Shown here: piece by piece, positions 8,398-17,708 of the stretch
How the letters are laid out: the number at the start of each line of letters is the position of its first letter
How positions within the stretch are numbered: the first letter of the stretch is position 1
Source: an uncultured Chitinophaga sp.
GTDB taxonomy: Bacteria > Bacteroidota > Bacteroidia > Chitinophagales > Chitinophagaceae
Assembly (NCBI RefSeq): GCF_946479755.1
Contig: NZ_CAMLHC010000017.1
Location: 124,001-188,000 of the forward strand
Length of the DNA: 64,000 nt
Direction of reading: 5' to 3'
The notes under the pieces: model-generated
Database searches by the model: none
The model's input: only the letters and a program-made list of their open reading frames with translations
What the model was told of the DNA's origin: nothing
Position numbers and translations under genes: made by a program

Positions 8398-10104
8398 TTA
8401 ATTGATAAAAAACACTTTCCTGATTTTCCCGTTTAGTACCTGGTAAACGGCGGTGCCTCTTTTCCTGCCGCGGTCGTCGAGAATCAGTTCTTCGTCGATC
8501 ACATAGCTTCCCTCGATGATCCGTTTTTCAATGCGGCAGTGCAGTAAGCTGGCCAGGTTAAAAAAGTGATATACTTTCCGCATTTGTTCTTTCCCGCGGC
8601 ACACCAGTTTGTCGGGAAACACGAACAGTTCTACGTCGTCTGCGTAGGGTTCCAGGAAAGCGTCCATATTACGGGTATTGTAGGCGTTGAGTTGTTGCTG
8701 TACCAATGACAAGGCGTTATGGCGAATGAGCGTGTCGGGGGCGATTACCTGTCCTTTCCGGACAACGAGGCGGATATGCTCCAGTTGTCCGAGATCGGCG
8801 GTGGGATCGCCTTCCAGCAGCAGCATGTTGGCGGGTTGTCCCACCGTGATGTTGCCGGTGTAACCGGGACGGTCCAGGATACCGGCGGCGTTGATGGTGG
8901 CAGCCTGTAGCACCTGCCAGTTGCTCATGCCGCTTTGCTGCATGAGCTGCAGCTCCGGCAGGAGGCTGACGGCGTGCAGCGTGCCGATGTTGCCCGCATC
9001 CGATCCGCTGACGATACGTACACCGGCATCGCTTAACTTTTTCAGGTTTTGCTGGTTGGTGCGTACTGCCGCTTCTGTCCGTCCCCGGCGCTCTTGGGCT
9101 TTCATTTTGTACAGGCGGGCGATGGCGGTATCGGGCAGTTGTTTCAGATCGTACACGCTGCCCAGTGCAAAAGGTTCTGCATAATTCAGCTCGCGGGTAG
9201 TGAATGCGCGGGACTGGTCGAACGTATAGAGGTAGTTGTTCTGAACAGAGAGGGCGGGACAGAGCACGATCTTTTTCTTTTTGAGCAGTGCCACAAAAGC
9301 GTCGTCTATGGCGTCGGCTTCCACGTTGTGCACGAGGTAGTCAGCGCCTGCCTCTGCCGCCTGCCGGGCGGTCTCCAGCGAGGTGGCATGTACCGCCACC
9401 CGCAGGCCGTGGAGATGTGCCTCGTCTATGACAGCCTGCACAACAGGCAGGTAGTTCTTCGGCGCATTACTACCGGATAATATCAGCAGTTTGATCAGGT
9501 CCGGCTGCCAGGGCCGCTGCTCCTGTACCAGCCTGCGGCCTGCCGCGGCGTCGGTGGCCAGTATAAACGGGGTGTCGTCCTGCAGGCTGTCGTAGCGGGG
9601 TATCAGGCCTGTGGTGATAATAGGGCCGGCCATGTACACCTGCGGTGCGGCCGCCCATCCTTCGATGGCTTTTCTTCGTGCCAGGAAGCGCCGGGTAGTG
9701 CCCACGTCAAACACAGTGGTGATGCCGTTTTGTATGTACCGCCGCAATTGTTGTTCAAAACCGGCATGTACTGCCTTTATTTCATCGGCATAAGGCCGGA
9801 TTTTACGGAGATCGATGATGTCCGGCCGTGTGTACAGCCCGCCGCTTTGGAAAAAATGTACATGCGCATCCGTTAGCCCGGGCATGAGGTATTTTCCTGC
9901 CGCATCGATGATGGTCGCTTGCGGAGGTGCTTTCTTTTTGTGTACGGCGGTAACAACCCCCTCTTTCAGGACGACTGTCATTCCCCGTTGTATGGTCTGT
10001 TTAGCAGGATCTACAAGGCTGGCGTTTGTGATCCAGGTTTCCTGTGCGAGTGCCGCGTTTACTGACACGCAGGTCATTAATATAAAAGAAGTCAGGCGTT
10101 TCAT
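8398..10104 (-). CDS. Secreted amidohydrolase with C-terminal NTF2/SnoaL-like domain
   Basis: A 568-aa protein with a signal peptide (MKRLTSFILMTCVSVNAALAQ). Residues about 22-440 are an imidazolonepropionase/prolidase-type amidohydrolase: GLTDAHVHFF (HxH), a KLLILSG lysine region, HGLRVAVHATS, VHNVEAD and GSDAGN (catalytic Asp). The final 115 residues (LVQQQLNAYNTRNMDAFLEPYADDVEL to KVFFIN) match the NTF2-like/SnoaL fold, a cone-shaped small-molecule or dimerisation module. Enzymes of this family act on amide or ester bonds of peptides and other small molecules; the substrate is unknown. The gene stands alone, convergent with its left neighbour and divergent from the AraC gene at 10215. Confidence 0.87.
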   Translation of the reverse strand: MKRLTSFILMTCVSVNAALAQETWITNASLVDPAKQTIQRGMTVVLKEGVVTAVHKKKAPPQATIIDAAGKYLMPGLTDAHVHFFQSGGLYTRPDIIDLRKIRPYADEIKAVHAGFEQQLRRYIQNGITTVFDVGTTRRFLARRKAIEGWAAAPQVYMAGPIITTGLIPRYDSLQDDTPFILATDAAAGRRLVQEQRPWQPDLIKLLILSGSNAPKNYLPVVQAVIDEAHLHGLRVAVHATSLETARQAAEAGADYLVHNVEADAIDDAFVALLKKKKIVLCPALSVQNNYLYTFDQSRAFTTRELNYAEPFALGSVYDLKQLPDTAIARLYKMKAQERRGRTEAAVRTNQQNLKKLSDAGVRIVSGSDAGNIGTLHAVSLLPELQLMQQSGMSNWQVLQAATINAAGILDRPGYTGNITVGQPANMLLLEGDPTADLGQLEHIRLVVRKGQVIAPDTLIRHNALSLVQQQLNAYNTRNMDAFLEPYADDVELFVFPDKLVCRGKEQMRKVYHFFNLASLLHCRIEKRIIEGSYVIDEELILDDRGRKRGTAVYQVLNGKIRKVFFIN

Positions 10105-10160
10105 AGGGTGTAAAATACGACCGGCCGGTGCGGTGAGACTGTGCCTAAATGCTCAAATTT

Positions 10161-10203
10161 CCGGTACCGGTAAAAGTCAAACTAAAGTGGTAACTTGTAC
10201 CAC
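10161..10203. promoter_or_regulatory. Palindromes upstream of AraC gene
   Basis: Two symmetric elements: CCGGTACCGG (10161-10170), and GTGGTA (10187-10192) with TACCAC (10198-10203) around a 5-nt spacer. They lie between the divergent amidohydrolase gene and the AraC gene and could be autoregulatory operator sites. Both are short, so chance occurrence is possible. Confidence 0.35.
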
Positions 10204-10214
10204 ACAAACCCGGC

Positions 10215-11138
10215 TTGCCCATCACCATGTATTTTACCCGTTTGCCAGACCATACCCAACCCGGCTTCGATGAAGCGCTGCATTTTAGTCAATTCAAAAA
10301 GCACAATATCATCTTTCACGCAGAGAGCGGTAACAGCTATTGTGATGACCATGTAGGCTGTCTTTCAATAAAGACAGTGCTGCGCGGGGAGGAGACCTAC
10401 GGCGTTGACGGGCGGCAGTTGCCCGTCCGGCGGGGAGAGTTCCTGGTGTTGAATAATGAGCAGCGCTACTCCTGCCGTATCAGCAGCAGGGAGAAGGCAC
10501 GGACGTTGTCTGTATTCTTTAAAAACGAATTTGCTTCGGCTGTGTTGTTTGATGCCCTCCACAGCGAGACTTATTTACTGGATAACCCGGACATGGCAGA
10601 GGGTCCTGTGCCGGAGTTCTTTCAGACCCTCCGCCCGGTTACTCCGGAGATGGACCGGCAGCTTTCGGGGCTGGTCCACCTGCTGGAGACCGAAGGGTAC
10701 AACGAGGCGATGACCGACGAATATCTTGTCTTCCTGCTGCGCAACCTGATCGGGGTACACCGGTCGGATGTAAAACGCGCCGGCCTGGTGAAAGCGGTGA
10801 AAGCCGGTACCCGGAAAGAGATCTACAAACGGTTATGCATCGCAAGGGATGTGTTGCATACCGCCCACGGCGAAAACATCGACTTAAGGAAAATCGGCGC
10901 TGCTGCGGGGCTGTCTGTGCCGCAGCTGGTACGGCAGTTCAAAGCTGTTTTTCATACCACGCCTTACCGCTATCTCACCGGTGTACGGCTGCAACAGGCG
11001 GCCGGTCTGCTACAGCATACGGAGGAGGCGGTGCAGGACATTGCCTGGACCTGTGGCTTTGAAAATGCCGGCGCTTTCAGCCGGGCGTTTAAGTCAGCCT
11101 ATGGCGTGCAGCCCACCCGTTTCCGGGCGGACAGATAA
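10215..11138 (+). CDS. AraC-family transcriptional regulator
   Basis: A 307-aa regulator with a cupin-like sensor (residues about 25-130, RRGEFLVLNNEQRYSC) and a C-terminal double HTH (residues about 200-305; second helix region VQDIAWTCGFENAGAFSRAFKS and the end QPTRFRAD). Translation may instead start at the internal ATG at 10227 (MYFTRLPD). It is followed on the same strand by the esterase/FAD oxidoreductase/GH9-like cluster, which it may control; the cluster's first gene starts 67 nt downstream. Confidence 0.9.
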   Translation: MPITMYFTRLPDHTQPGFDEALHFSQFKKHNIIFHAESGNSYCDDHVGCLSIKTVLRGEETYGVDGRQLPVRRGEFLVLNNEQRYSCRISSREKARTLSVFFKNEFASAVLFDALHSETYLLDNPDMAEGPVPEFFQTLRPVTPEMDRQLSGLVHLLETEGYNEAMTDEYLVFLLRNLIGVHRSDVKRAGLVKAVKAGTRKEIYKRLCIARDVLHTAHGENIDLRKIGAAAGLSVPQLVRQFKAVFHTTPYRYLTGVRLQQAAGLLQHTEEAVQDIAWTCGFENAGAFSRAFKSAYGVQPTRFRADR

Positions 11139-11177
11139 TTTGAGTATTTCAGCACAGCGACGGCGAGCCGATGCCTG

Positions 11178-11185
11178 TACTTTTG
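11178..11185 (+). promoter_or_regulatory. Candidate -7 element of the esterase gene
   Basis: TACTTTTG is an exact TAnnTTTG match, 20 nt before the ATG at 11206. There is no -33 TTG at standard spacing, so confidence is limited. Confidence 0.4.
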
Positions 11186-11205
11186 CCTGGTTATTGACCA
11201 GAAGT

Positions 11206-12123
11206 ATGATGATCCCATTCCTGAAATCCGGAAGTTTTATCGCCGCATTTATCAGCATTGTTGGCTGGCAGCAGGCCACAGCGCAACAGATGCCGGTACC
11301 GCTATATGAAAACGAGGTCCCGAATGCCCGCAGGGTACCGGCAGACTATAAAGAAGAAACGGATGCCGACGGGCGCGTGACCCGCGTCTCCCAACCGGCG
11401 CTCCTCCCTTATTTTGCCCGGAAAAACAATGCAACGGGTACGGCTATACTGATTTTCCCGGGTGGAGGTTACCGGTTGCTGTCATTGCCGGCCTGTGAAG
11501 AAATAGCCAAAGCACTGAGTGAAGAAGGCATCACCGCCTTTATTGTCAAATACCGGCTGCCCAACGATACAATCATGATCGATAAGTCCATCGGACCCCT
11601 GCAGGACGCACAGGCGGCCCTCAGGCTGGTACGCAGCCGCGCGGCGGAATGGGGCATCGATCCGCAGAAAGTGGGAATGATGGGCCTTTCTGCGGGCGGA
11701 CATGTGGTGTCGATGGAAGCAACGCAACAACAAAGGGTGGTGATCGGCAACAAAGAAAAGATCAACCTCCGGCCGGATTTTATAGCGTTGTTATACCCTG
11801 TGACCCTCTACGACACGGCTGTACCCCGTACCCGGGAAAAACTGATCGGCCAGCAGCCTTCTCCGGAACAACAGCACCTGTACAGTACCGACAAACATGT
11901 GACTACCGCCACACCTCCCGCTTTTATGGTGCATGCCGCCGATGACGACGTGATCCCCGTTAAAAACACGCTGTACTTTTTCAACGCCCTGTTACAAGCG
12001 CAGGTAAAGGCCGAAATGCATATCCTGCAATCCGGCGGCCATGGTTTTGCCCTGACGGACCTGAACAGCCGCGACAACTGGTTCCGATTGTTCAAGAGCT
12101 GGTTGACCGAAAATGGCTTTTAA
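11206..12123 (+). CDS. Secreted alpha/beta-hydrolase, carbohydrate-esterase-like
   Basis: A 305-aa protein from the ATG at 11206. This start is chosen because a signal peptide follows (MMIPFLKSGSFIAAF, cleavage near ATAQ); the frame upstream overlaps the AraC gene. Alpha/beta-hydrolase features are the oxyanion-loop HGGG equivalent FPGGGYR, the nucleophile elbow GLSAGGH, an acidic residue in HAADDDVIPV, and the catalytic His in SGGHGFAL. This layout is typical of acetyl-xylan-esterase-like or BD-FAE-type enzymes in polysaccharide-utilisation clusters, removing acyl groups from sugars. The FAD oxidoreductase gene follows after 137 nt that contain a nested palindrome. Confidence 0.86.
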   Translation: MMIPFLKSGSFIAAFISIVGWQQATAQQMPVPLYENEVPNARRVPADYKEETDADGRVTRVSQPALLPYFARKNNATGTAILIFPGGGYRLLSLPACEEIAKALSEEGITAFIVKYRLPNDTIMIDKSIGPLQDAQAALRLVRSRAAEWGIDPQKVGMMGLSAGGHVVSMEATQQQRVVIGNKEKINLRPDFIALLYPVTLYDTAVPRTREKLIGQQPSPEQQHLYSTDKHVTTATPPAFMVHAADDDVIPVKNTLYFFNALLQAQVKAEMHILQSGGHGFALTDLNSRDNWFRLFKSWLTENGF

Positions 12124-12136
12124 GAACGCCCCTTTT

Positions 12137-12170
12137 TGGGAACACTCCCAGTATAATGGGAGCGTTCCCA
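12137..12170. promoter_or_regulatory. Nested double palindrome, operator- or terminator-like
   Basis: TGGGAACACTCCCA (12137-12150) and TGGGAGCGTTCCCA (12157-12170) are separated by GTATAA. Each half is itself TGGGA-N4-TCCCA, and the two halves are inverted complements with one mismatch. It starts 14 nt after the esterase stop and lies 90 nt upstream of the FAD oxidoreductase. It can be read as a tandem operator of LacI-type symmetry or as a terminator hairpin. No T-run follows, which favours an operator. Confidence 0.5.
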
Positions 12171-12260
12171 TGAAAAATATCTCCCTAAATATTTTGTTCC
12201 ATCAAATACTTTGTCAAAATTAGAATCGATAGTGTGTTTGTTTCTTCTTTTGATTAACAG

Positions 12261-13949
12261 ATGGACCCGTTCAACAGACGTCATTTTATACGAACCACCG
12301 GAATGCTGGCGCTGGGCGCAGCTATTCCATGGAAGTCTTTTTCGCAGTGCTTTCCGGAAGAAAGTGCGGAGCACGATATTGTTGTTTACGGCGGAACGAG
12401 CGGCGGCGTGATGGCTGCGATACAGGCGGCACAGATGGGCAGGAGCGTGGTGTTGATTGAGCCGGGCAAACACCTGGGAGGCCTCACCAGCGGCGGCCTT
12501 GGCTGGGTGGACGTGGGTGATCCGAAAACCATCGGCGGACTGGCACGCGAGTATTTTCACCGTGTCTGGAAACACTACCAGGATGATGCTGCGTGGAAAT
12601 GGGAGAAAAAGCACAAAATGGCGGAGCAACATGCGCTGCTGGCAGCTGATGATCAAACCATGTGGATCGTAGAACCGTCTGTAGCCGAACAGCTGTTTGA
12701 CCGGATGGCGGAAGAAGCCCGGGTGACAGTCGTAAAGAACGAAAGGCTAGACCGCCGGAGCGGAGTGCACATGAAGAACGGAAAAATCACGGGCATCACG
12801 ATGGAGTCGGGGCGCGCCTTTCGGGCTAAAATGTTCATAGATGCTACCTACGAAGGCGACCTGATGGCGGTGGCCAATGTCTCCTATGTTGTTGGCCGTG
12901 AGCCCAACAGCCGGTACCAGGAAGTCAATAACGGTATCCGGCCTTTGCCGGCGGCAGGCCGTTTCCCTGATGGCCTCGATCCTTACCGGGTACAGGGAGA
13001 TCCTAAGAGTGGTCTTTTACCCCGTGTGTATCCCGGTTGGGGAGGCAAGCCCGGCGAGGGCGATAAAGGGGTGCAGGCTTACAACTACCGGTTATGCCTC
13101 ACAGACCTGCCCGAAAACCGGGTGCCTTTTGAAAAGCCTGCTGGTTACCGGGATGAACAATATGAACTGTTGTTCCGCTTTATCGCAGCCGGCGGCATGA
13201 ACAGCGACTTTTTCAGGAAGGCGCTGGGCGGAAGTTTTCTTAAGCCGGACCCGTTGCCTAACAGGAAGACGGATACCAACAATAACGGTTATATCTCTAC
13301 GGATTTTGTGGGCATGAACTGGGATTACCCGGAGGCGGACTACGCTGCCCGCGCACGCATCGCCAGGATGCATGAGCAGTGGCAGCGGGGCTTTATCTGG
13401 ACGTTACAGCATCATCCGCGTATCCCTGCGGAGGTGCGTAGCCGTTATGCGCCCTGGGGACTGGCGAAAGATGAGTTTACCGATAACAATCACTGGCCGT
13501 TTCAGCTGTATATCCGGGAGGCGCGGCGCATGGTGGGGGATGTTGTTATTACGGAGCATACCGCCCTGGGGAGGGAGGTAGCGCCTGATCCTGTAGCGCT
13601 GGGTTCCTACCATATGGATTCCCATGCGATAAAACTTTTTGTGGCACCCAATGGTTACGTTACCAGCGAGGGGGGTATGTTCGTGCACATTCCCGCGCCT
13701 TTTGGCATCAGTTATCGTGCGATCGTTCCGAAGCGGGGCGAATGCAGCAACCTGCTGGTGCCTGTCTGTGCTTCTGTTACCCATGCGGCGTACGGGTCTG
13801 TCAGGATGGAGCCTGTTTTTATGGTGCTGGGGCAGTCCGCCGCTACTGCGGCGAGCCTTGCCATAGAAAAGAATACCGCTGTACAGGATGTGCCTTATGC
13901 GCTGCTGAGCGCCCGCCTGTCGGCAGACGGGCAGATCGTCACCACCTGA
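12261..13949 (+). CDS. FAD-dependent oxidoreductase with Tat-like leader
   Basis: A 562-aa flavoprotein of the FAD_oxidored group (PF12831 type). The N-terminus MDPFNRRHFIRTTGMLALGAA carries an RR-containing Tat signal, so it is probably exported in folded form with FAD bound. The Rossmann motif IVVYGGTSGGVMAAIQAA at about residues 33-50 is followed by an acidic ribose-binding residue (VVLIEPG) and the family-typical GGLTSGGLGWVD. Such enzymes occur in Bacteroidetes polysaccharide clusters; the substrate is unassigned. It lies between the esterase and the GH9-like gene (33 nt gap downstream), probably as one unit. Confidence 0.88.
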   Translation: MDPFNRRHFIRTTGMLALGAAIPWKSFSQCFPEESAEHDIVVYGGTSGGVMAAIQAAQMGRSVVLIEPGKHLGGLTSGGLGWVDVGDPKTIGGLAREYFHRVWKHYQDDAAWKWEKKHKMAEQHALLAADDQTMWIVEPSVAEQLFDRMAEEARVTVVKNERLDRRSGVHMKNGKITGITMESGRAFRAKMFIDATYEGDLMAVANVSYVVGREPNSRYQEVNNGIRPLPAAGRFPDGLDPYRVQGDPKSGLLPRVYPGWGGKPGEGDKGVQAYNYRLCLTDLPENRVPFEKPAGYRDEQYELLFRFIAAGGMNSDFFRKALGGSFLKPDPLPNRKTDTNNNGYISTDFVGMNWDYPEADYAARARIARMHEQWQRGFIWTLQHHPRIPAEVRSRYAPWGLAKDEFTDNNHWPFQLYIREARRMVGDVVITEHTALGREVAPDPVALGSYHMDSHAIKLFVAPNGYVTSEGGMFVHIPAPFGISYRAIVPKRGECSNLLVPVCASVTHAAYGSVRMEPVFMVLGQSAATAASLAIEKNTAVQDVPYALLSARLSADGQIVTT

Positions 13950-13982
13950 GTGCGGCAAAAAATTGTTCTTTAATCCGTTAAC

Positions 13983-15929
13983 ATGATACAAAAATTCCGG
14001 TCAGTAGTGCTGGCTGTTTCCACGTTATTATCCGCCGTATTACAGGCTGATGCGCAGGATAGCGCTTTCCATCCTGCCGCGCACTGGGTGTGTGTTAACC
14101 AGGCCGGCTACAACACCGGAGCGCCCAAACGCTTTACGGTGCCCACCGCACCGCAGGGCAGCATCGATTTTTATATTACCGGGGCTGGCGATAACAAGCC
14201 GTTGTATAAGGGAAAAACCCACCGGGGGACCGGTGATTTCACCGGCTTCAGGCCGGCGGACCCTCAGCTGTCTTACGTGGTCCATGTGAAAGGGGGACAT
14301 CTGCCGGAAGGTAGTTCCTATCCTTTTCGTATAGCGCCTTTCCTGATAGAGAAAGAAGGGCTGGCGCCTTCCGTATGGTTTATGAATGACTGCCGCAGCG
14401 TGACGGGCGTACATCATTCCGCCTATGGTGGCTGTCCCTGGCGCGATGGTACCTATTACTCCTACGAAGTGCCGTCCATGATCTGGATGTATCTTTCCAA
14501 CCCGTCGGCGTATAATGCGATGCCGGCCACTATTTCCTACGACAGCCTGAAGGCGATGGTGATGGACCCGGGTTTCAGATTGGTACCGGGGCTGTTGGAT
14601 TCAACAGCGCTGCGGTCCACCCGGAAATATTTTACAGCAGTAGATAAACCGTTGCGTAACGATATCCCGGATGTGCTGATGAACGTGCACTGGGGCATCG
14701 GATATTATCTCATGAACCCTGAAACGCAAGACCCCAGCGGCGATTCGCTGCCACGGCAGCTGCATCCGCAAACACTCGCGCAGTTTGCTTATTTCCTGTA
14801 TGCGTACCCGTATGTTGGTAAGTGGTTTTCCCGGAAGTTCTATCAGCAGGCGTTACAGTTCACCCGTGATCATTGGGCGAAGGTGGGTCTGCTGGATATC
14901 CGGCGGGAGGTAGGCACTTCCAAAGGGCGCCACGCGCCGGGTTTTTCTGTGCTGCCTAACCTGCTGATGTATGAGGTGGCCAGGCGGGAGGGCCTGTCCG
15001 ATACGGCCGCGTACCTGCAGGCGGCCTACAGGCAGGTTGCGTGGATGACAGATTCGCTGAACATGGAAGACCCGATCGTCACGAAAGGGCAGCGCATGAG
15101 CGAGCATATGCTGATGTCCGGCATGGCCGTTTACCTGCTGCGCTATAAAGACCAGGCGCCTGCGGGGTTGCAGCAGAAGATAGCGCAGTGGGCAGCGGTG
15201 GTGGTCCGCCGGTCTGACAATGCGTGGGACTTCCGCAAGTACGACGATAAAGATACCAGCTGGACGGTGCCGGTATACAACGAGGTGGGCAATGTGGCCG
15301 GGTTCCCGGCGTCTGTGCTGCTGGCGGCGGCTATCGAAAAAGATGCTGCGAAAAAACAACGGCTGGAGCAGATAGCTTTTGCACATTTTGATAACCTGTA
15401 TGGCCGTAATCCGCTTAACGCACATGCCGCCCATCATCCGGAAAAAGGCTTCCCGGGGATCTCCAAAGGTTATCCCAAAGGTTATTTTGACGATGTGACG
15501 GCGCGGCTGGAGTTGTGCCGTGGGGCGCTGAGTTGTTTGCCCGGATCTGAAATGTATCCTTTTAACCCGCAGGGCAAAGACCGCCACCTGGAAGGGTGGA
15601 TTGCCCATAATACGGCGTGGAATATGAGTCTTGCTGTGCTGAACTGGTATGATAATCACCCGGTATCGTTCACGCGTACGGGAGAGGGGCTGCAGATTTT
15701 GTGGGAGGCGCCGGTGACCGGAACGCTGCCGCTCACCGTGTTTGTCAACGGTGAGCGGAGAGGAGAGATCTTGCTGAAGGAAAACGGAGCAGCCTTTAAA
15801 GGTATCCTGAAAGCAGCCCCTTCATCTTTGTTACTGGGACAGGAAAGCGTAGCAGTCAAAAAAGGGGACCGCATTGATGTTGCTTATGGCAATGGGTTCC
15901 TGGAAAAGAAAATGACACTGATATACTGA
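13983..15929 (+). CDS. Secreted GH9-like protein with N-terminal cellulase Ig-like domain
   Basis: A 648-aa protein with a signal peptide (cleavage near LQADAQ). The segment WVCVNQAGYNTGAPKRFTVP is typical of the CelD/cellulase N-terminal Ig-like domain (residues about 35-125). It is followed by an alpha-helical region of GH9/six-hairpin type containing DNLYGRNPLNAHAAH, the counterpart of the GH9 LGRNP motif. The usual DAGDYGKY nucleophile/base motif appears as RDGTYYSY, and the NE proton-donor motif near the end reads NTAWN, so standard GH9 catalysis is doubtful. Probably part of the esterase/FAD oxidoreductase cluster. It ends 1 nt from the convergent DUF885 gene. Confidence 0.75.
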   Translation: MIQKFRSVVLAVSTLLSAVLQADAQDSAFHPAAHWVCVNQAGYNTGAPKRFTVPTAPQGSIDFYITGAGDNKPLYKGKTHRGTGDFTGFRPADPQLSYVVHVKGGHLPEGSSYPFRIAPFLIEKEGLAPSVWFMNDCRSVTGVHHSAYGGCPWRDGTYYSYEVPSMIWMYLSNPSAYNAMPATISYDSLKAMVMDPGFRLVPGLLDSTALRSTRKYFTAVDKPLRNDIPDVLMNVHWGIGYYLMNPETQDPSGDSLPRQLHPQTLAQFAYFLYAYPYVGKWFSRKFYQQALQFTRDHWAKVGLLDIRREVGTSKGRHAPGFSVLPNLLMYEVARREGLSDTAAYLQAAYRQVAWMTDSLNMEDPIVTKGQRMSEHMLMSGMAVYLLRYKDQAPAGLQQKIAQWAAVVVRRSDNAWDFRKYDDKDTSWTVPVYNEVGNVAGFPASVLLAAAIEKDAAKKQRLEQIAFAHFDNLYGRNPLNAHAAHHPEKGFPGISKGYPKGYFDDVTARLELCRGALSCLPGSEMYPFNPQGKDRHLEGWIAHNTAWNMSLAVLNWYDNHPVSFTRTGEGLQILWEAPVTGTLPLTVFVNGERRGEILLKENGAAFKGILKAAPSSLLLGQESVAVKKGDRIDVAYGNGFLEKKMTLIY

Positions 15930-15930
15930 T

Positions 15931-17703
15931 TTAGTGTTGCCCGTAATGGGCTGCCCACTCGTTCATATATTTTTCCAGCACTTGCAGCGGCATGTCGCCG
16001 TATGCCAGCAGGGTATCGTGGAAGTCGCGCAGGCTGAAGCGGTCGCCCAGCTGTGCGGCCAGTTTGTCCCGCAGCGCTTTTAAGCGTATCTCGCCCGTTT
16101 TGTAGGACAGGGCTTGTCCGGGCATGGCCATATAACGTTCCACTTCCGCAGTAGCGATGGCTTTACTGACAGCTTCGTTGGCCATCATGTAGTCAATGGC
16201 TTCTTCGCGGGTCATTTTACCGGTGTGGATGGCCACGTCCAGCACCAGGCGGATGGCGCGGTGGATCTCGTTGTTCAGCGCGCCCATTTTCTGATAGGGC
16301 TCCTGGTAGCAGCCGAGTTTTTCGCCCAGCGATTCCACGTACAACGCCCAGCCTTCAAAGTAGGCGCTGAAGGAGGGCTGCCGCCGGAAAGCGGGAATCG
16401 CTGTATTTTCCTGCTGCAGCGCTATCTGGAAGTGATGCCCCGGTATTCCCTCATGCAGGAAGGTGGCTTCCATCCCATAAAAGGTAACGTTGACTTTGGT
16501 GGCGTCCGGCACCGGTACGTACAGGATGGCCGCTCTTTTCTCTGCGATATTTCCTTTGATGTAGAAGGGGCCTGCGCTGGCAGCTTCGCGGTAGGCTTCC
16601 ACACGGCGTACTTCCATGGGAGTCTTTGGCTGATGGCCAAATAGCTGTGGAATATAAGGCAGCACTTTCCGGTAGATAGCCCTGTAAGCTTCCAGCACCT
16701 CTTCCGGCTTTTTAAAAGGTATGAGGGCGGGGTTGGTCTTCAGGTAGGAGAAAAATGCCGGTAAATCGCCTGTAAAGCCGGTTTGTGTTTTTATTTGTTC
16801 CATCGCTGCGCGTATCCTCGCTACTTCGGTTAACCCGGTCTGGTATATTTGTTCCGGTGTCAGGTCGGGCGCGGTAGTAAAGTAGTTGACATAATAGCGG
16901 TAAATGCGGTCTCCGCCCGGCAGGGCGAAAAGGCCCGCCTTGTCCTGCGCTGCGGGAAGATATTGCTCTTTCAGATAAGCGGCCAGCCTGGCGTAGGCGG
17001 GACGCATTTTGGTGCCGATCACCGTATGGTACTGCCGGGTGATGCGCTGTCTTTCGGCCGTGCTAAAGGAGGCCGGGAACTTCGACAATGGCTTATAGAA
17101 GATGTTTTTCGCCATGTCTTTTTCCGCCAGTGCTTCCATCTGCGGTATCATCAGTTTCACCAGTGCTTTTGGTAATACCACACCGGCCTGTATGCCTTTG
17201 TTGAAGTTGGCGATGCAGGTGTCTGTCCACTCCGTAAAGGCGGTCATCCGCCTGGCCCAGTTCTCGTAATCCTTCACGGTGAGGAACGGCTGGTCGCCGT
17301 CACCCGAGCCAAAAGAAGCCAGCACCAGCGGGGTGGAAATGAACTGGTTCATCGGGAGGTACTCGAGGTGAAGCGACTGGGCCTCCAGGTCGGATTGCAG
17401 CGTATAGGAGAGTGTTTCAAGCGAGAGCCTGTCACCGGTGTTTAATGTTGCAGTGTCGAATTTTTTCAGTTCCCCGAGATATTTCCGGTAGAAGGTTTCC
17501 GTTGCGGCGATGTAAGGTGCGGACCCTTCAATAGCCAGCCGGTCGTCGTATTGGTGAAAACCGGCTGCAGTGGCATCTGTTGGGAACAGCTGCATCCGCT
17601 CTTTGTAATAATTGTCAAACAGCCGGTGAAGCTGCGGGTTGTTTTGCTGCGCACAGGCAGTGGTAACGGCCAACATCAGCAGGCCGGTGATTACACTTCT
17701 CAT
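15931..17703 (-). CDS. DUF885-family zinc peptidase-like secreted protein
   Basis: A 590-aa protein with a signal peptide (MRSVITGLLMLAVTTACAQ; a Cys at the end may make it a lipoprotein). DUF885 is a mostly helical, gluzincin-related family. The zinc motif HEGIPGHH is at residues 417-424, with the downstream conserved EGWALYVESLGE supplying the third ligand. Family members are secreted or periplasmic carboxypeptidase-like hydrolases. The length is typical. It is the second gene of a minus-strand pair: the GNAT gene stops 5 nt upstream of its ATG. Confidence 0.88.
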   Translation of the reverse strand: MRSVITGLLMLAVTTACAQQNNPQLHRLFDNYYKERMQLFPTDATAAGFHQYDDRLAIEGSAPYIAATETFYRKYLGELKKFDTATLNTGDRLSLETLSYTLQSDLEAQSLHLEYLPMNQFISTPLVLASFGSGDGDQPFLTVKDYENWARRMTAFTEWTDTCIANFNKGIQAGVVLPKALVKLMIPQMEALAEKDMAKNIFYKPLSKFPASFSTAERQRITRQYHTVIGTKMRPAYARLAAYLKEQYLPAAQDKAGLFALPGGDRIYRYYVNYFTTAPDLTPEQIYQTGLTEVARIRAAMEQIKTQTGFTGDLPAFFSYLKTNPALIPFKKPEEVLEAYRAIYRKVLPYIPQLFGHQPKTPMEVRRVEAYREAASAGPFYIKGNIAEKRAAILYVPVPDATKVNVTFYGMEATFLHEGIPGHHFQIALQQENTAIPAFRRQPSFSAYFEGWALYVESLGEKLGCYQEPYQKMGALNNEIHRAIRLVLDVAIHTGKMTREEAIDYMMANEAVSKAIATAEVERYMAMPGQALSYKTGEIRLKALRDKLAAQLGDRFSLRDFHDTLLAYGDMPLQVLEKYMNEWAAHYGQH

Positions 17704-17708
17704 CGTCG

